A DNA stretch of 64,000 nucleotides. It comes from Pseudoalteromonas sp. T1lg88. GTDB taxonomy: Bacteria; Pseudomonadota; Gammaproteobacteria; Enterobacterales; Alteromonadaceae. The notes beneath the pieces were generated by a model. The model was given only the letters and a program-made list of their open reading frames with translations, searched no databases and had not been told where the DNA came from. The stretch lies in assembly GCF_002964765.1 (NCBI RefSeq), contig NZ_PQCF01000031.1, forward strand, positions 411,622-475,621, given 5' to 3'. A program made the position numbers and the translations under genes. Shown one piece after another: positions 19,235 through 26,433 of the stretch. Position 1 is the stretch's first letter; each line of letters begins with the position of its first letter.

Positions 19235-19584
19235 TTTATCCTCTCATTTATCTCAATGATTTAAGTGAATTAGTGCGGGAAGTACCTTGCCCCGCTGGCT
19301 TGATTACTAAGATAACGATGAGGGGTTGATAAATAAAATTGATTGTTTAGATTACTTCAATCGTATTTTGTGATTGATTTAGTGCCGCACCGGAAATACT
19401 CACTTTTTGCGGTAATCACAGTCGCGCCATAAACAGTGCCAAGAGGAGTAACAAGAATTGCATCGTAAGTAATCGAACTCAATTGAGCCCTAGGTAAACT
19501 CGTCTAAGCTCACTGGGTACAGTCGATGTTTTATGTTAGATTGGCGTGATACCTAGTTTAGAAACAAGCCGCAAGATTTAACTT
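19235..19584. other. divergent intergenic region between ahpC and the PliI-like gene
   Basis: No gene seen. At 19350-19376 there are spaced half-sites, GATTACTTCAATC then AATC-9-GATT, a tetrad-like array compatible in shape with OxyR-type binding but not matching its ATAG-nt consensus. Promoters for both flanking genes must lie here. Confidence 0.35.
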
Positions 19585-20610
19585 ATGATGAAAAAGACCC
19601 TTATTGTCGCCTTAAGCATTGCCCTGGCAGCCTGTCAGGACGAGCCGCTAGCAGCCAAACAAGATAAGACCGAGGCACAGGCACAGGAAAACGCGACTTC
19701 GACCGCGCCAACAACTACACAAACAGCAACTTTCAGCCCTGCAGGTAATTATGTCAGTGGCGAATACCACAAACGCGACCAAGGTTATGACTGGATGGCG
19801 GTCCAGGTGAGTCAAAGCGGCCCCGAGCAAATCAATGTATCAATACGCTCTCGTATCGATAGAAAGCGCCCGACCTGTACCTACACGGGCACGGCACAGC
19901 GATTAAGCGACACCCGCTATAAGGCCGAAACCCAGGGCACCGCCATACTCTTTGACTTCACCGCGCAAGGCATTGAGATAGGCACAGAACAGCCAGAAGC
20001 CGAAGGCATGCTTAATTTCTTCTGCTCCGGCGGCGCCTCAATTAAGGGCGGCTACAGCAAACTGAGTGAGCCTTTGGACAACAGCCAGCTGGACCAAAGC
20101 ATCTTCAATAAAACTCTGGTGTTACAAGGCATTGGCTTTAATGTCACCTCCTTTAAGGGCGAAGGTGAAAACCGGCTAACCATAGCGCCCTTTGGCTTAT
20201 CCATCAGCAATGAGGCGGTCAGCCATGGGATTAATGGCCGTGTGGTGGGCGCCGAGATTGAAGACTTAAACTCCGATGGCTATCCCGAGCTCTTGGTCTT
20301 TACCCAATCCGATGGCAGTGGCAGTTATGGTGAGGTGATCGGCTATTCGGTGAATAACAAAAAATCCATGAGCCAGATTTATTTTCAACCCGTGACCGAG
20401 CAGCCTAAGATCAGCGCCGGCTACATGGGCCATGATGAGTTCGCCATCGTAGAAACCTCTCTGGTGCAGCGTTTCCCTGTTTATGGCGAAAGCGACACCA
20501 ATGCCGGACAAACGAAGAAAATGCGTCAGGTGCAGTACAAGCTGGTCGATGGCGAAGCTATGCGCCGCTTTGTTATCGATAAGGTGGTGGAGCTGGATTT
20601 ACCTCATTAA
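19585..20610 (+). CDS. lipoprotein with PliI-like lysozyme-inhibitor domain
   Basis: 341 aa with a lipoprotein signal (LSIALAAC, lipid Cys17) and a low-complexity Ala/Thr/Gln linker (about 20-50). There is a middle domain (about 51-160, two Cys). The C-terminal part (about 175-335) resembles the periplasmic i-type lysozyme inhibitor PliI: the inhibitory loop SGSYG at 245-249, then YSVNNKKSM, YMGHDEFA and RFPVY. This part follows the family closely by recall. PliI is usually short; the extra middle domain and lipid anchor are unusual. Proposed role: protecting the cell wall against invertebrate-type lysozyme (inference). Confidence 0.72.
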   Translation: MMKKTLIVALSIALAACQDEPLAAKQDKTEAQAQENATSTAPTTTQTATFSPAGNYVSGEYHKRDQGYDWMAVQVSQSGPEQINVSIRSRIDRKRPTCTYTGTAQRLSDTRYKAETQGTAILFDFTAQGIEIGTEQPEAEGMLNFFCSGGASIKGGYSKLSEPLDNSQLDQSIFNKTLVLQGIGFNVTSFKGEGENRLTIAPFGLSISNEAVSHGINGRVVGAEIEDLNSDGYPELLVFTQSDGSGSYGEVIGYSVNNKKSMSQIYFQPVTEQPKISAGYMGHDEFAIVETSLVQRFPVYGESDTNAGQTKKMRQVQYKLVDGEAMRRFVIDKVVELDLPH

Positions 20611-20862
20611 TGGCTTTACTTAGAGCGCCTTTGGCTGCGGGCGAGGCGTTTGCCGATAGATCTTGTGACGTTGGGCTACGAGCGTCCCAAGCAAGGCTTC
20701 GCAGCGCAAATCTAAACGGGAGGATCGATACCTGATCGTCTGCGTTTTTTGGTGAATGGGTATGGCTAAAAACTGATATCAACGCCGTTGGAAGGGCATA
20801 CAAGCCAACGGCTTGGCTGTACCGCGCAGGCCCGAAGGGCTGGAGAAAACTTGACAACCTTG
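20611..20862. other. GC-rich gap at the edge of the small-gene cluster
   Basis: No gene. It contains GCCGTTGG (20784-20791) paired with CCAACGGC (20805-20812) and AGCCC-GAA-GGGCT close by. It follows the stop codon of the 120-aa gene (read on minus, GCCTAGCAAGG), so it may be the terminal, degenerate attachment site of a cassette array. Confidence 0.35.
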
Positions 20863-21225
20863 CTAGGCATTTCTTTCCAAATCATCCGTATACTTTTTAA
20901 GCCCTTCAGCGTACCACTTTAGAATGAGTATTTCCCTTTTTGAAGGCTTTTTCATCCATGAGAAAGGCTTTCTATAGTTAGGGAACATGAACTTCAGAGG
21001 CATAACCAGCAAGGTAATAACACCAAAGCCAGAGACAAGTGCACCCAATCCAAAAAACAGAATTAGCACCCACAACTTTGGTGATAAAGCTGTGTATGGG
21101 CCAATCAATATTTCTGGGCCAAATAACTTAACTGCAACAGCTTCACCACCGTATATACCAGCTACACCTGCGGATAATGTAACCCCAATGGTAACCACAA
21201 ATAATAGAACTCTTTGAATCAACAT
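20863..21225 (-). CDS. small two-TM membrane protein, unknown
   Basis: 120 aa, not recognised. Hydrophobic helices lie at about 5-25 and 50-78, followed by a basic cytosolic tail (RKPFSWMKKPSKREILILKWYAEGLKKYTDDLERN). The stop is GCC-TAG-CAAGG, similar to stops of neighbouring small genes. It is the last member of a minus-strand run of small genes and has lower GC than the flanking genes. Confidence 0.65.
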   Translation of the reverse strand: MLIQRVLLFVVTIGVTLSAGVAGIYGGEAVAVKLFGPEILIGPYTALSPKLWVLILFFGLGALVSGFGVITLLVMPLKFMFPNYRKPFSWMKKPSKREILILKWYAEGLKKYTDDLERNA

Positions 21226-21232
21226 TTCAGAT

Positions 21233-21374
21233 GCCTAATAGGTTATTAGTAATTCCTTACAAGACAGCTTACCTTGCAAGCTTGATACCTTCCACGGTAC
21301 ACGATTCACTTTAACTGGACTATATTAAGGTGCATGGTGGCGCGCTAAAAACTGCAGGTCAAAGTTCGTTAGGG
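21233..21374 (-). other. attC-like recombination-site remnant
   Basis: On the minus strand it begins CCCTAAC, whose TAA is the stop codon of the macro-domain gene, and ends ATTAGGC 7 bases before the next start. CCTAA and TTAGG pair as outer arms, as in integron attC sites (RYYYAAC...GTTRRRY). Inner arms are not clear. Length about 142 bp is within the attC range. Confidence 0.4.
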
Positions 21375-21824
21375 TGCGAATTTCACCAGGGTGTGGTTTT
21401 CACCGGCAAGCTCAGATTCAATAATTTGCGAAATGACATTCCAGTCACCGCCCGCCAGCCCAGCGCCAATTAAGGGGTAGCCAAAGCGAGAGCAACTGAA
21501 CTCTTTTTTAAGCCGCGAAAAGACACTTTGGATTGCTTGGTAGTCTGCTTTTACACCGCGTCCATGCCCATTAAACTGGGTGTAAGCATTGATGACAGTT
21601 ATGGTGTTACCGTTTCTTACAACACTAGCTTGAGAATAAGTACCCAGTTTTTGTTTTGAACCTTTTTCAGTATCCAGGTCGGCCTTGAATGCTTCAGGAA
21701 ATTCAGCTTTTATTGCTTTTGCAATACCTGCCCCCATGGTGCAAAAACAATTGCACCCATGAATGATGACATCAAATTCACCAGCCAGGGCGAGCTTAAT
21801 TAAATCACCTTCTACGATTTTCAT
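21369..21824 (-). CDS. macro-domain protein
   Basis: 151 aa comprising a single macro domain that binds or hydrolyses ADP-ribose derivatives. Visible signatures: EGDLIKLA, VIIHGCNCFCTMGAGIA (the binding-loop GAGIA), NAYTQ and YPLIGAGLAGGDW. This resembles Poa1p/ALC1-type members that act on ADP-ribose 1''-phosphate or mono-ADP-ribosylated substrates. No DarT toxin gene is adjacent, so an antitoxin role is not supported. Its stop codon lies in an attC-like motif. Confidence 0.88.
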   Translation of the reverse strand: MKIVEGDLIKLALAGEFDVIIHGCNCFCTMGAGIAKAIKAEFPEAFKADLDTEKGSKQKLGTYSQASVVRNGNTITVINAYTQFNGHGRGVKADYQAIQSVFSRLKKEFSCSRFGYPLIGAGLAGGDWNVISQIIESELAGENHTLVKFAP

Positions 21825-21892
21825 TATTACTCCCTGGCATCAGAGGCTTGTTTCACAGTTCCACCTTAACACCTTATTATGCTGAGCTTTAT

Positions 21893-22138
21893 CTATGCCA
21901 TTAACTTGAGTGCGATATAGGGTGTAAGGTTTAAAAGCAATATACCTAATTTATAATTACCCATGAAATTAAAGTATATACGTGGCAATTCGGAAGGCGC
22001 GACGTCTGCAATTTTACTGTGAAGATTAATAGTGAAATCTTTAAATACCAAAATAAAAAATGCGGACAGCAAATAAAAAGCCAGATTTATTACCGTACAC
22101 CAACCGAAAAAAGCAGTAAGTTCATTTACACCGAGCAT
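21893..22138 (-). CDS. DUF6868-like small membrane protein
   Basis: 81 aa with two hydrophobic segments (about 10-32 and 58-80) and the pattern FFGWCTVIN, LHSK, NFMGNYKLGILLLNLTPYIAL, which resembles the DUF6868 family by recall. Function unknown. Part of the small-gene run. CGGAGATATAAATT precedes the ATG. Confidence 0.65.
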   Translation of the reverse strand: MLGVNELTAFFGWCTVINLAFYLLSAFFILVFKDFTINLHSKIADVAPSELPRIYFNFMGNYKLGILLLNLTPYIALKLMA

Positions 22139-22165
22139 AATTTATATCTCCGTAATTTGGGTTCA

Positions 22166-22253
22166 GCCTAACGCGCCACTAAGGGGCTGTACTTTAGCGC
22201 GTCCCCATCACCTTGAGGGCAAAGTCCGACATAACTTCAGCACCTTATTAAGT
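22166..22253 (-). other. attC-like site
   Basis: Minus-strand end CAGCCCCTTAGTGGCGCGTTAGGC is close to my recollection of the Vibrio cholerae VCR end (CAGCCCCTTAGGCGGGCGTTA) and terminates in the core GTTAGGC. An inner arm GCGCTAA pairs with TTAG-tg-GCGC, leaving two unpaired bases as in attC. The 5' end coincides with the stop of the upstream 96-aa gene (ACTTAAT). Confidence 0.5.
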
Positions 22254-22538
22254 GATAAATTCATGATTTTCCTTAATGTAATTTGCCAGGTCCCAAGCCT
22301 TGGACCTTAAAAAACAAAACCTTTCATCTTTTTCTTTGCTTGATTGGATCCAAACATCATTAAATGAACCCAGCCCGCCATAGCCAGCCAACAAATGCTC
22401 TATCCCTGAAAAGTCAGACTTTTTTAATCGGGTTTCAGCAAGGAGCAAAAATTTAACCCAATGCTCTTGGTCATCTTCTGATGTTAACTGTCGAAGCTCG
22501 GTTAAAACTTCAATTAATTGATTCGTTTTTTCACCCAT
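22248..22538 (-). CDS. small cytosolic protein, unassigned (possibly DUF6966)
   Basis: About 96 aa from ATG 22538 (MGEKTNQLIEVLTELRQ); an earlier ATG at 22547 is possible. All-helical appearance with Leu-rich N-terminus and a central HLLAGYGGLGSFNDVWI motif, which suggests the DUF6966 group; I am not sure. The start lies 15 bases after the end of the extended DUF523 frame. Confidence 0.6.
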   Translation of the reverse strand: MGEKTNQLIEVLTELRQLTSEDDQEHWVKFLLLAETRLKKSDFSGIEHLLAGYGGLGSFNDVWIQSSKEKDERFCFLRSKAWDLANYIKENHEFIT

Positions 22539-22553
22539 ACATATCACGCCGTG

Positions 22554-23042
22554 TTAGCTATCTTGTTCCAGCTCTGCTCTGAGGCTAGCTATGGTATATT
22601 GACTGAATACGCGAATACCCTCACGTTCTAGTTATGCGGCCGTTACTCCCAAACCATCTATTTTAGTGCCGCTAAATGTACCATCGTAGATTTTTGCACT
22701 ACCGCAGGAGGGGCTGCCCTCAGCGAGCACCGCGTACTTTATTTGTTGTTCTTGGCATAGTTTCAACGCATTGTTTGCGCCAGCAATAAACCGATGAGTG
22801 ACATCAACACCATCCTTGCCAACAACACTCGCAGCACCTTTCAGGACGTCAGCTCCTTGACCTGCGATTATTTCAGCCGGGGCTCTGGGAATGGGTAAAC
22901 CTGCCGAGACCTCGGGACAACAAACCACAAGTTCAACATGTGATTGCAGCCAATTTAAATCAGACTCTGGCACAGATAAACAACTCGCATTGTAGCGAAC
23001 CTTGTTTCCAAGCAAACACGCACTGACTAACACCTTTTCCAA
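22554..23042 (-). pseudogene. DUF523 family protein with in-frame premature TAA
   Basis: Starts at TTG 23042 with a perfect AAGGAG 6 bases upstream. It has the DUF523 signatures VSACLLGNKVRYNASC, CCPEVSAGLPIPRAPAEI and GSPSCGS. The frame stops at 22632-22634 after GLGVTAA. Reading through gives LEREGIRVFSQYTIASLRAE, the normal family C-terminus, ending at 22554. A single change (such as TTA to TAA) explains it. The 136-aa product keeps all Cys motifs and might still fold. Function of DUF523 unknown. Confidence 0.85.
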
Positions 23043-23068
23043 GTGTAGCTCCTTAAATTTAAAAAATA

Positions 23069-23096
23069 GCTAACGCGGCGGATCGCCTTGTTATAA
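23069..23096 (-). other. short attC-like palindrome
   Basis: Minus strand: TAAC-AA-GGCG-ATC-CGCC-GC-GTTA, two four-base arms each side with a mismatch between, preceded by TTA so that it reads TTATAAC like the VCR start and followed by GC. It is much shorter than a normal attC (57 bp or more), so it is a remnant at best. Confidence 0.4.
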
Positions 23097-23162
23097 ATTA
23101 TTTTGGTACTTTGTCGCCCCAACCAAAACACCCCCATCAAAGTCTTCAATGCAAGCAAACAC
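23091..23162 (-). pseudogene. 23-codon ORF or 5'-truncated gene remnant
   Basis: GTG at 23162 with GGGAG 9 bases upstream encodes MFACIEDFDGGVLVGATKY then QNNL. The stop TAA lies inside the attC-like TTATAAC, as cassette genes often do. The frame is open upstream for about 18 further codons (to about 23219), overlapping the 105-aa gene. It looks like a protein C-terminus, but too little remains to name it. Confidence 0.35.
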
Positions 23163-23191
23163 GTTATCATCTCCCTGATACGAAACGCGCG

Positions 23192-23509
23192 CTAGCGGTT
23201 TGCATGGGCAAAGAGGCAATTAAACTTTCTAACCGGGCCGATAAAAAGGGCCGCCACCAGGGTAACAACGACAAACTGGCCAATAAAAAGCAGCGCGAGC
23301 TTAGGCCAAAAACTCACTTCTTCTGTGAATAAAGGGTGCCACACATGGATCAGAGTCAAATTTCCGGGAAACAGCAACACCTGAATTCCAGGCATTGGGC
23401 CGCCCCAGTAATCCCACAGATTCCAACTAAGGGTGAAGGCGATCGCGCCAACTACAAGGGCAACAATGCCGGTATAGATGGCGAGGGTGAGAGTGTTAAC
23501 TTGAGTCAT
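23192..23509 (-). CDS. small membrane protein, unknown
   Basis: 105 aa, not recognised. There are hydrophobic helices at about 9-30 and 70-92, with a Trp/Pro-rich loop between (NLWDYWGGPMPGIQVLLFPG). No clear ribosome site before the ATG. The gene is 12 bases downstream of the GNAT gene on the same strand, so it may be co-transcribed. Confidence 0.6.
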   Translation of the reverse strand: MTQVNTLTLAIYTGIVALVVGAIAFTLSWNLWDYWGGPMPGIQVLLFPGNLTLIHVWHPLFTEEVSFWPKLALLFIGQFVVVTLVAALFIGPVRKFNCLFAHANR

Positions 23510-23521
23510 TGTGCTAGCGAT

Positions 23522-24031
23522 CTATCGGCCGTGATACTCATAGAGATTATTTTCTAAGCCATACAGCTCCTTGGTGCCTGTTAAATTAAAGCCGATACTT
23601 TCCAATAAGTGCATGGATCTTAGGTTATTGGGAGCGGTAACGGCTAAAATGGTGTACATGCTATGCTCAGCCACAGCTTGTTTTAACACGGCTTCGGCCG
23701 CCTCCCGGGCGTAGCCCTTGCCACAAAATTCGGGTAAAAACGCGTAGCCCAAATCCGGATGCTCCAACTCTTCTCTTTTTAATAACCCGCACATGCCTAT
23801 GGGTGTTGATTCACCTTTTAACTGCACCAGGTTCAGGCCAAAGCCATTGGTCTTGTAACTGGCCATGGGGCCATTCGTTAGATGATTTATCGCATCTTGG
23901 TGCGTACGAACATTTTTATCCGCGATATAACGTATAAAGGACTCGTCATTGAGTAAGCGCAAGATAAAGTCGGCATCACCCAAATCCAGTTGCCTGATGA
24001 TTAATCTTTCGGTTTCACAGAGCACGGTCAT
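23522..24031 (-). CDS. GNAT acetyltransferase, RimJ/RimL type
   Basis: 169 aa from ATG 24031 (MTVLCETERLIIRQL) with GAGGGG 7 bases upstream. The GTG at 24046 overlaps that site and is unlikely. ETERLIIRQL, GYAFLPEFCGKGYAREA (acetyl-CoA loop) and NLRSMHLLESIGFNLTG are typical of ribosomal-protein-acetyltransferase-like GNATs. Substrate unknown. Starts 11 bases after the upstream GNAT stop, so an operon. Confidence 0.88.
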   Translation of the reverse strand: MTVLCETERLIIRQLDLGDADFILRLLNDESFIRYIADKNVRTHQDAINHLTNGPMASYKTNGFGLNLVQLKGESTPIGMCGLLKREELEHPDLGYAFLPEFCGKGYAREAAEAVLKQAVAEHSMYTILAVTAPNNLRSMHLLESIGFNLTGTKELYGLENNLYEYHGR

Positions 24032-24042
24032 TGGTAAACCCC

Positions 24043-24477
24043 TCACACATCCAGCATAGAAAAATGATGACTGGCAATATTAAAGCCCTCACGCAGATAA
24101 AAACGGTGGGCGGGGAAGCGCTGGACACCCGAGTCGAGGTGGATTTGCGTGCATTGATTAGCCTTAGCGTAGTCCTTAAACCAGCTTATCAGGAAATGCC
24201 CGACGCCCTGGCTGCGACAGGCGCTATTGGTTACCAGGTCGTCGATATAAATGCATTTGCCCCAGGCGAGTTTCTCTGTGACCACAAAGCCGGCCACCGC
24301 CAAAATTCCGCTATCGGCTTGCACATACACCAGCTGGTAACCCTGGGCCAGTTGTTTTTTCACCTGCGCCGCCAAGGTTTCCAGTGTATATTGGCCACGC
24401 AACTGCAATAAGACTTCAAGTACCTCAGAGTGCTCTCCTGGGTAATCCTGATCTTGGGTTACAAAATGAACCTGCAT
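24043..24477 (-). CDS. GNAT acetyltransferase
   Basis: 144 aa. Acetyl-CoA loop CRSQGVGHFLISW, preceding strand IYIDDLVTN, and C-terminal AHRFYLREGFNIASHHF define the fold. AAGGGGATAGGGAT precedes the ATG. First gene of a two-GNAT operon at the right end of the small-gene run. Substrate unknown. Confidence 0.87.
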   Translation of the reverse strand: MQVHFVTQDQDYPGEHSEVLEVLLQLRGQYTLETLAAQVKKQLAQGYQLVYVQADSGILAVAGFVVTEKLAWGKCIYIDDLVTNSACRSQGVGHFLISWFKDYAKANQCTQIHLDSGVQRFPAHRFYLREGFNIASHHFSMLDV

Positions 24478-24630
24478 ATCCCTATCCCCTTCTTATTAAT
24501 TTGCTCAACCCTTAAGCTAACAGCACCTTGCAGCGCTGGCAATTGCCCAATAAAAGCAGGCGGAAAGATTATTGAACTTAGTGCCCGCTGGCACGTACAA
24601 TTGGTAGGTTGCTAATTTGCGGAGTTATTT

Positions 24631-25050
24631 GTGGCTATTGAGCGCTATGTAAATCATATTCAACTGGGTTATTTGGGTTTGTTGCCCTTTTTGGCCATGC
24701 AGGGCTGGACCTTATTATCCGGTCAGGGCGAGTCGGTTGCCCCCTTATTTATCTATTACAGTATCGCCATTGTCAGCTTTTTAGCCGGTCAGCTGTGGCG
24801 CCCGGGCAACCAGCCCCACGGCCGCGCCATTGCCGCCATAGTGCCAATTTTACCCATTCCGCTGTTGGCGTTAGGCAACAGCATTTTCACCCTGGCCTGG
24901 CTCAGTGCCAGCTATTGGCTGGTGTTACTGTTTGAGGTCAAGGCGCCTGCTTGGCAAGAGCACCATAAGGACTATCGCAAGATGCGCTTTGTGCTGACTT
25001 CCGTGGTGTTTGTAACCCACCTGCTGATGATCGCCAGCCTTCTCGACTGA
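24631..25050 (+). CDS. DUF3429 membrane protein
   Basis: 139 aa with GTG start (GGAG 7 bases upstream). Four to five hydrophobic helices: LGYLGLLPFLAMQGW, LFIYYSIAIVSFLAGQLWRPG, IAAIVPILPIPLLALG, WLSASYWLVLLFEVKAP, VLTSVVFVTHLLMIASL. The FLAG.LW and YR.MR....T spacing matches DUF3429 (function unknown). First of three same-strand genes. A 7-bp GC hairpin (25064-25070 with 25085-25091) lies in the gap to the next gene. Confidence 0.82.
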   Translation: MAIERYVNHIQLGYLGLLPFLAMQGWTLLSGQGESVAPLFIYYSIAIVSFLAGQLWRPGNQPHGRAIAAIVPILPIPLLALGNSIFTLAWLSASYWLVLLFEVKAPAWQEHHKDYRKMRFVLTSVVFVTHLLMIASLLD

Positions 25051-25114
25051 ACCCTTAGACAGTCCGGCGCCTATGCATTACACTGCGCCGGCCTAACAGA
25101 ATACGAGCAAAATT

Positions 25115-25486
25115 ATGATAGATGCCCTGCGCCGCGCCCTGGATGAGATCGGTGAAATTTACGTTGAAAAAAATGCCGCCTTTAAGGTGAAAGTAATCCC
25201 GTTTTTCTGCGCGGTAAACATTAAAAAAGACCACAAGCGTGAAGGCAAACTCACCTTCTACAGCAATCAACTGCTGGAAATTGCCATGGTTTTGCTGTTT
25301 ATCATGTTTGGCGCCACCATTTATAACCCGGAGCTGGGCTTCACTCATGGTCCGGTGCATTTTGCCATTGCCGCCCTGATTGCCCTGCATGTGCTTATTC
25401 GCCAAATCGCCATCGAATCACTCAAGGCGCGTTTATATGCAGCCGGGGCTCTGCGCCGCGACGAGCCGCAGCCACAAGGTGAATAA
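25115..25486 (+). CDS. two-TM protein of unknown function
   Basis: 123 aa. Amphipathic N-terminus (MIDALRRALDEIGEIYVEKN), hydrophobic segments at about 53-72 and 82-98, charged C-terminus (RRDEPQPQGE). Not recognised. Only 6 bases separate it from the methyltransferase gene, so translation is likely linked. Confidence 0.68.
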   Translation: MIDALRRALDEIGEIYVEKNAAFKVKVIPFFCAVNIKKDHKREGKLTFYSNQLLEIAMVLLFIMFGATIYNPELGFTHGPVHFAIAALIALHVLIRQIAIESLKARLYAAGALRRDEPQPQGE

Positions 25487-25492
25487 GTAATC

Positions 25493-26302
25493 ATGTATTT
25501 GCAGCGCAACTGGCGGGTGTTAACCGTAGGCGATGGCGATCTCACCTTCACCAAGGCTTTATTGGATTTCTACCCGGCGTCGCAATTACACGGCAGTGTG
25601 TACGACAGCGAAACAACGCTGCGCGATAAATACCAGCACCACGGCATAGATGCGCTGCGCGCCGCAAAGGTCAGCCTTGATTTTGAATTTGACGTCACCG
25701 CCACCGAAAGCTGGCAGCGCCTGGGTGAAAAGCGCTTCGATCTGGTTATTTTCCAATTTCCGCTGTTAAGCCAGCTCGGCTCAGAGCAGGCCTTTGCCGC
25801 GGCAAAACAAAACGGCGGCTTGAATATTCTCAATCGCGCCCTGTTGCACCAGTATCTGCTCAACAGCGCTCGTTATGCCCTCGCCCCTCAAGGCGCGGGC
25901 CTGTGCTACATCACCTCCAAAGACGTTAAACCCTACAGTCATTGGGGCTTAGACCATGCCTTAACATCGCATACGCCGATGCACTTCTTAGGTGAGCAGC
26001 AATTTGATTTACGCCGTTTCCCAGGCTACAAAGTGCGTAATGTCGACCGCGACAAGCATGTTAAAGACACACTAGGCATTACCTACACCTACGCCCTCAA
26101 TGCCGACAGCGAGATAAGCGCGCATTGCCATCGCCGCCATCATCTTGATGACCCCCACTGCTGCTTGCTGTGCCGCGCCGGCCCGTTTCAAAGCGAGCGA
26201 GACCGCGAGGGCCATCTTAACTCCAAACAACATCGCCATATGCAGGGCTATGACAGCCAATGGCAACGCTGGCTGGCGGACTTTCATAAAAACACCGACT
26301 AA
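25493..26302 (+). CDS. DUF2431/BMT5-like methyltransferase with C-terminal C2H2 zinc finger
   Basis: 269 aa. A Rossmann glycine loop VLTVGDGDLTF near the N-terminus, SVYDSE and a long insert resemble DUF2431, the family of the yeast 25S rRNA uracil-N3 methyltransferase Bmt5. The C-terminus (about 220-255) holds CLLC, 13 residues, then HLNSKQH: C-x2-C-x13-H-x5-H, a U1/dsRNA-type C2H2 finger that is uncommon in bacteria. An RNA target is plausible (inference). Last of a three-gene set. Confidence 0.72.
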   Translation: MYLQRNWRVLTVGDGDLTFTKALLDFYPASQLHGSVYDSETTLRDKYQHHGIDALRAAKVSLDFEFDVTATESWQRLGEKRFDLVIFQFPLLSQLGSEQAFAAAKQNGGLNILNRALLHQYLLNSARYALAPQGAGLCYITSKDVKPYSHWGLDHALTSHTPMHFLGEQQFDLRRFPGYKVRNVDRDKHVKDTLGITYTYALNADSEISAHCHRRHHLDDPHCCLLCRAGPFQSERDREGHLNSKQHRHMQGYDSQWQRWLADFHKNTD

Positions 26303-26307
26303 GCGTT

Positions 26308-26380
26308 AACGCTTGCTCGCATGGTGCCAACGCTTGCTTGCACAGTTTGAACACTTGCTTACATATTGACCCTTGCACTC
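26308..26380 (+). repeat. array of 21-bp imperfect direct repeats
   Basis: Units AACGCTTGCTCGCATGGTGCC, AACGCTTGCTTGCACAGTTTG and AACACTTGCTTACATATTG follow in phase, then ACCCTTGCACTCG. CTTGC begins at 26312, 26333, 26354 and 26372 (spacing 21, 21, 18). A hairpin AGTGCC/GGCACT (26382-26399) comes next. It lies 54 bases before the FG-GAP gene. Confidence 0.6.
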
Positions 26381-26433
26381 GAGTGCCGCTGTTGGCACTG
26401 TAGTAGAAATAATGCGAACTATTAGAGTTGATC

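Noticed and set aside
19350..19376. OxyR operator upstream of ahpC
   Set aside because: GATT/AATC symmetry is present but does not match the ATAG-nt OxyR pattern; kept only as a possible site in the gap note.
21369..21824. DarG-like antitoxin
   Set aside because: No DarT-like ADP-ribosyltransferase neighbour; the protein is a lone macro domain.
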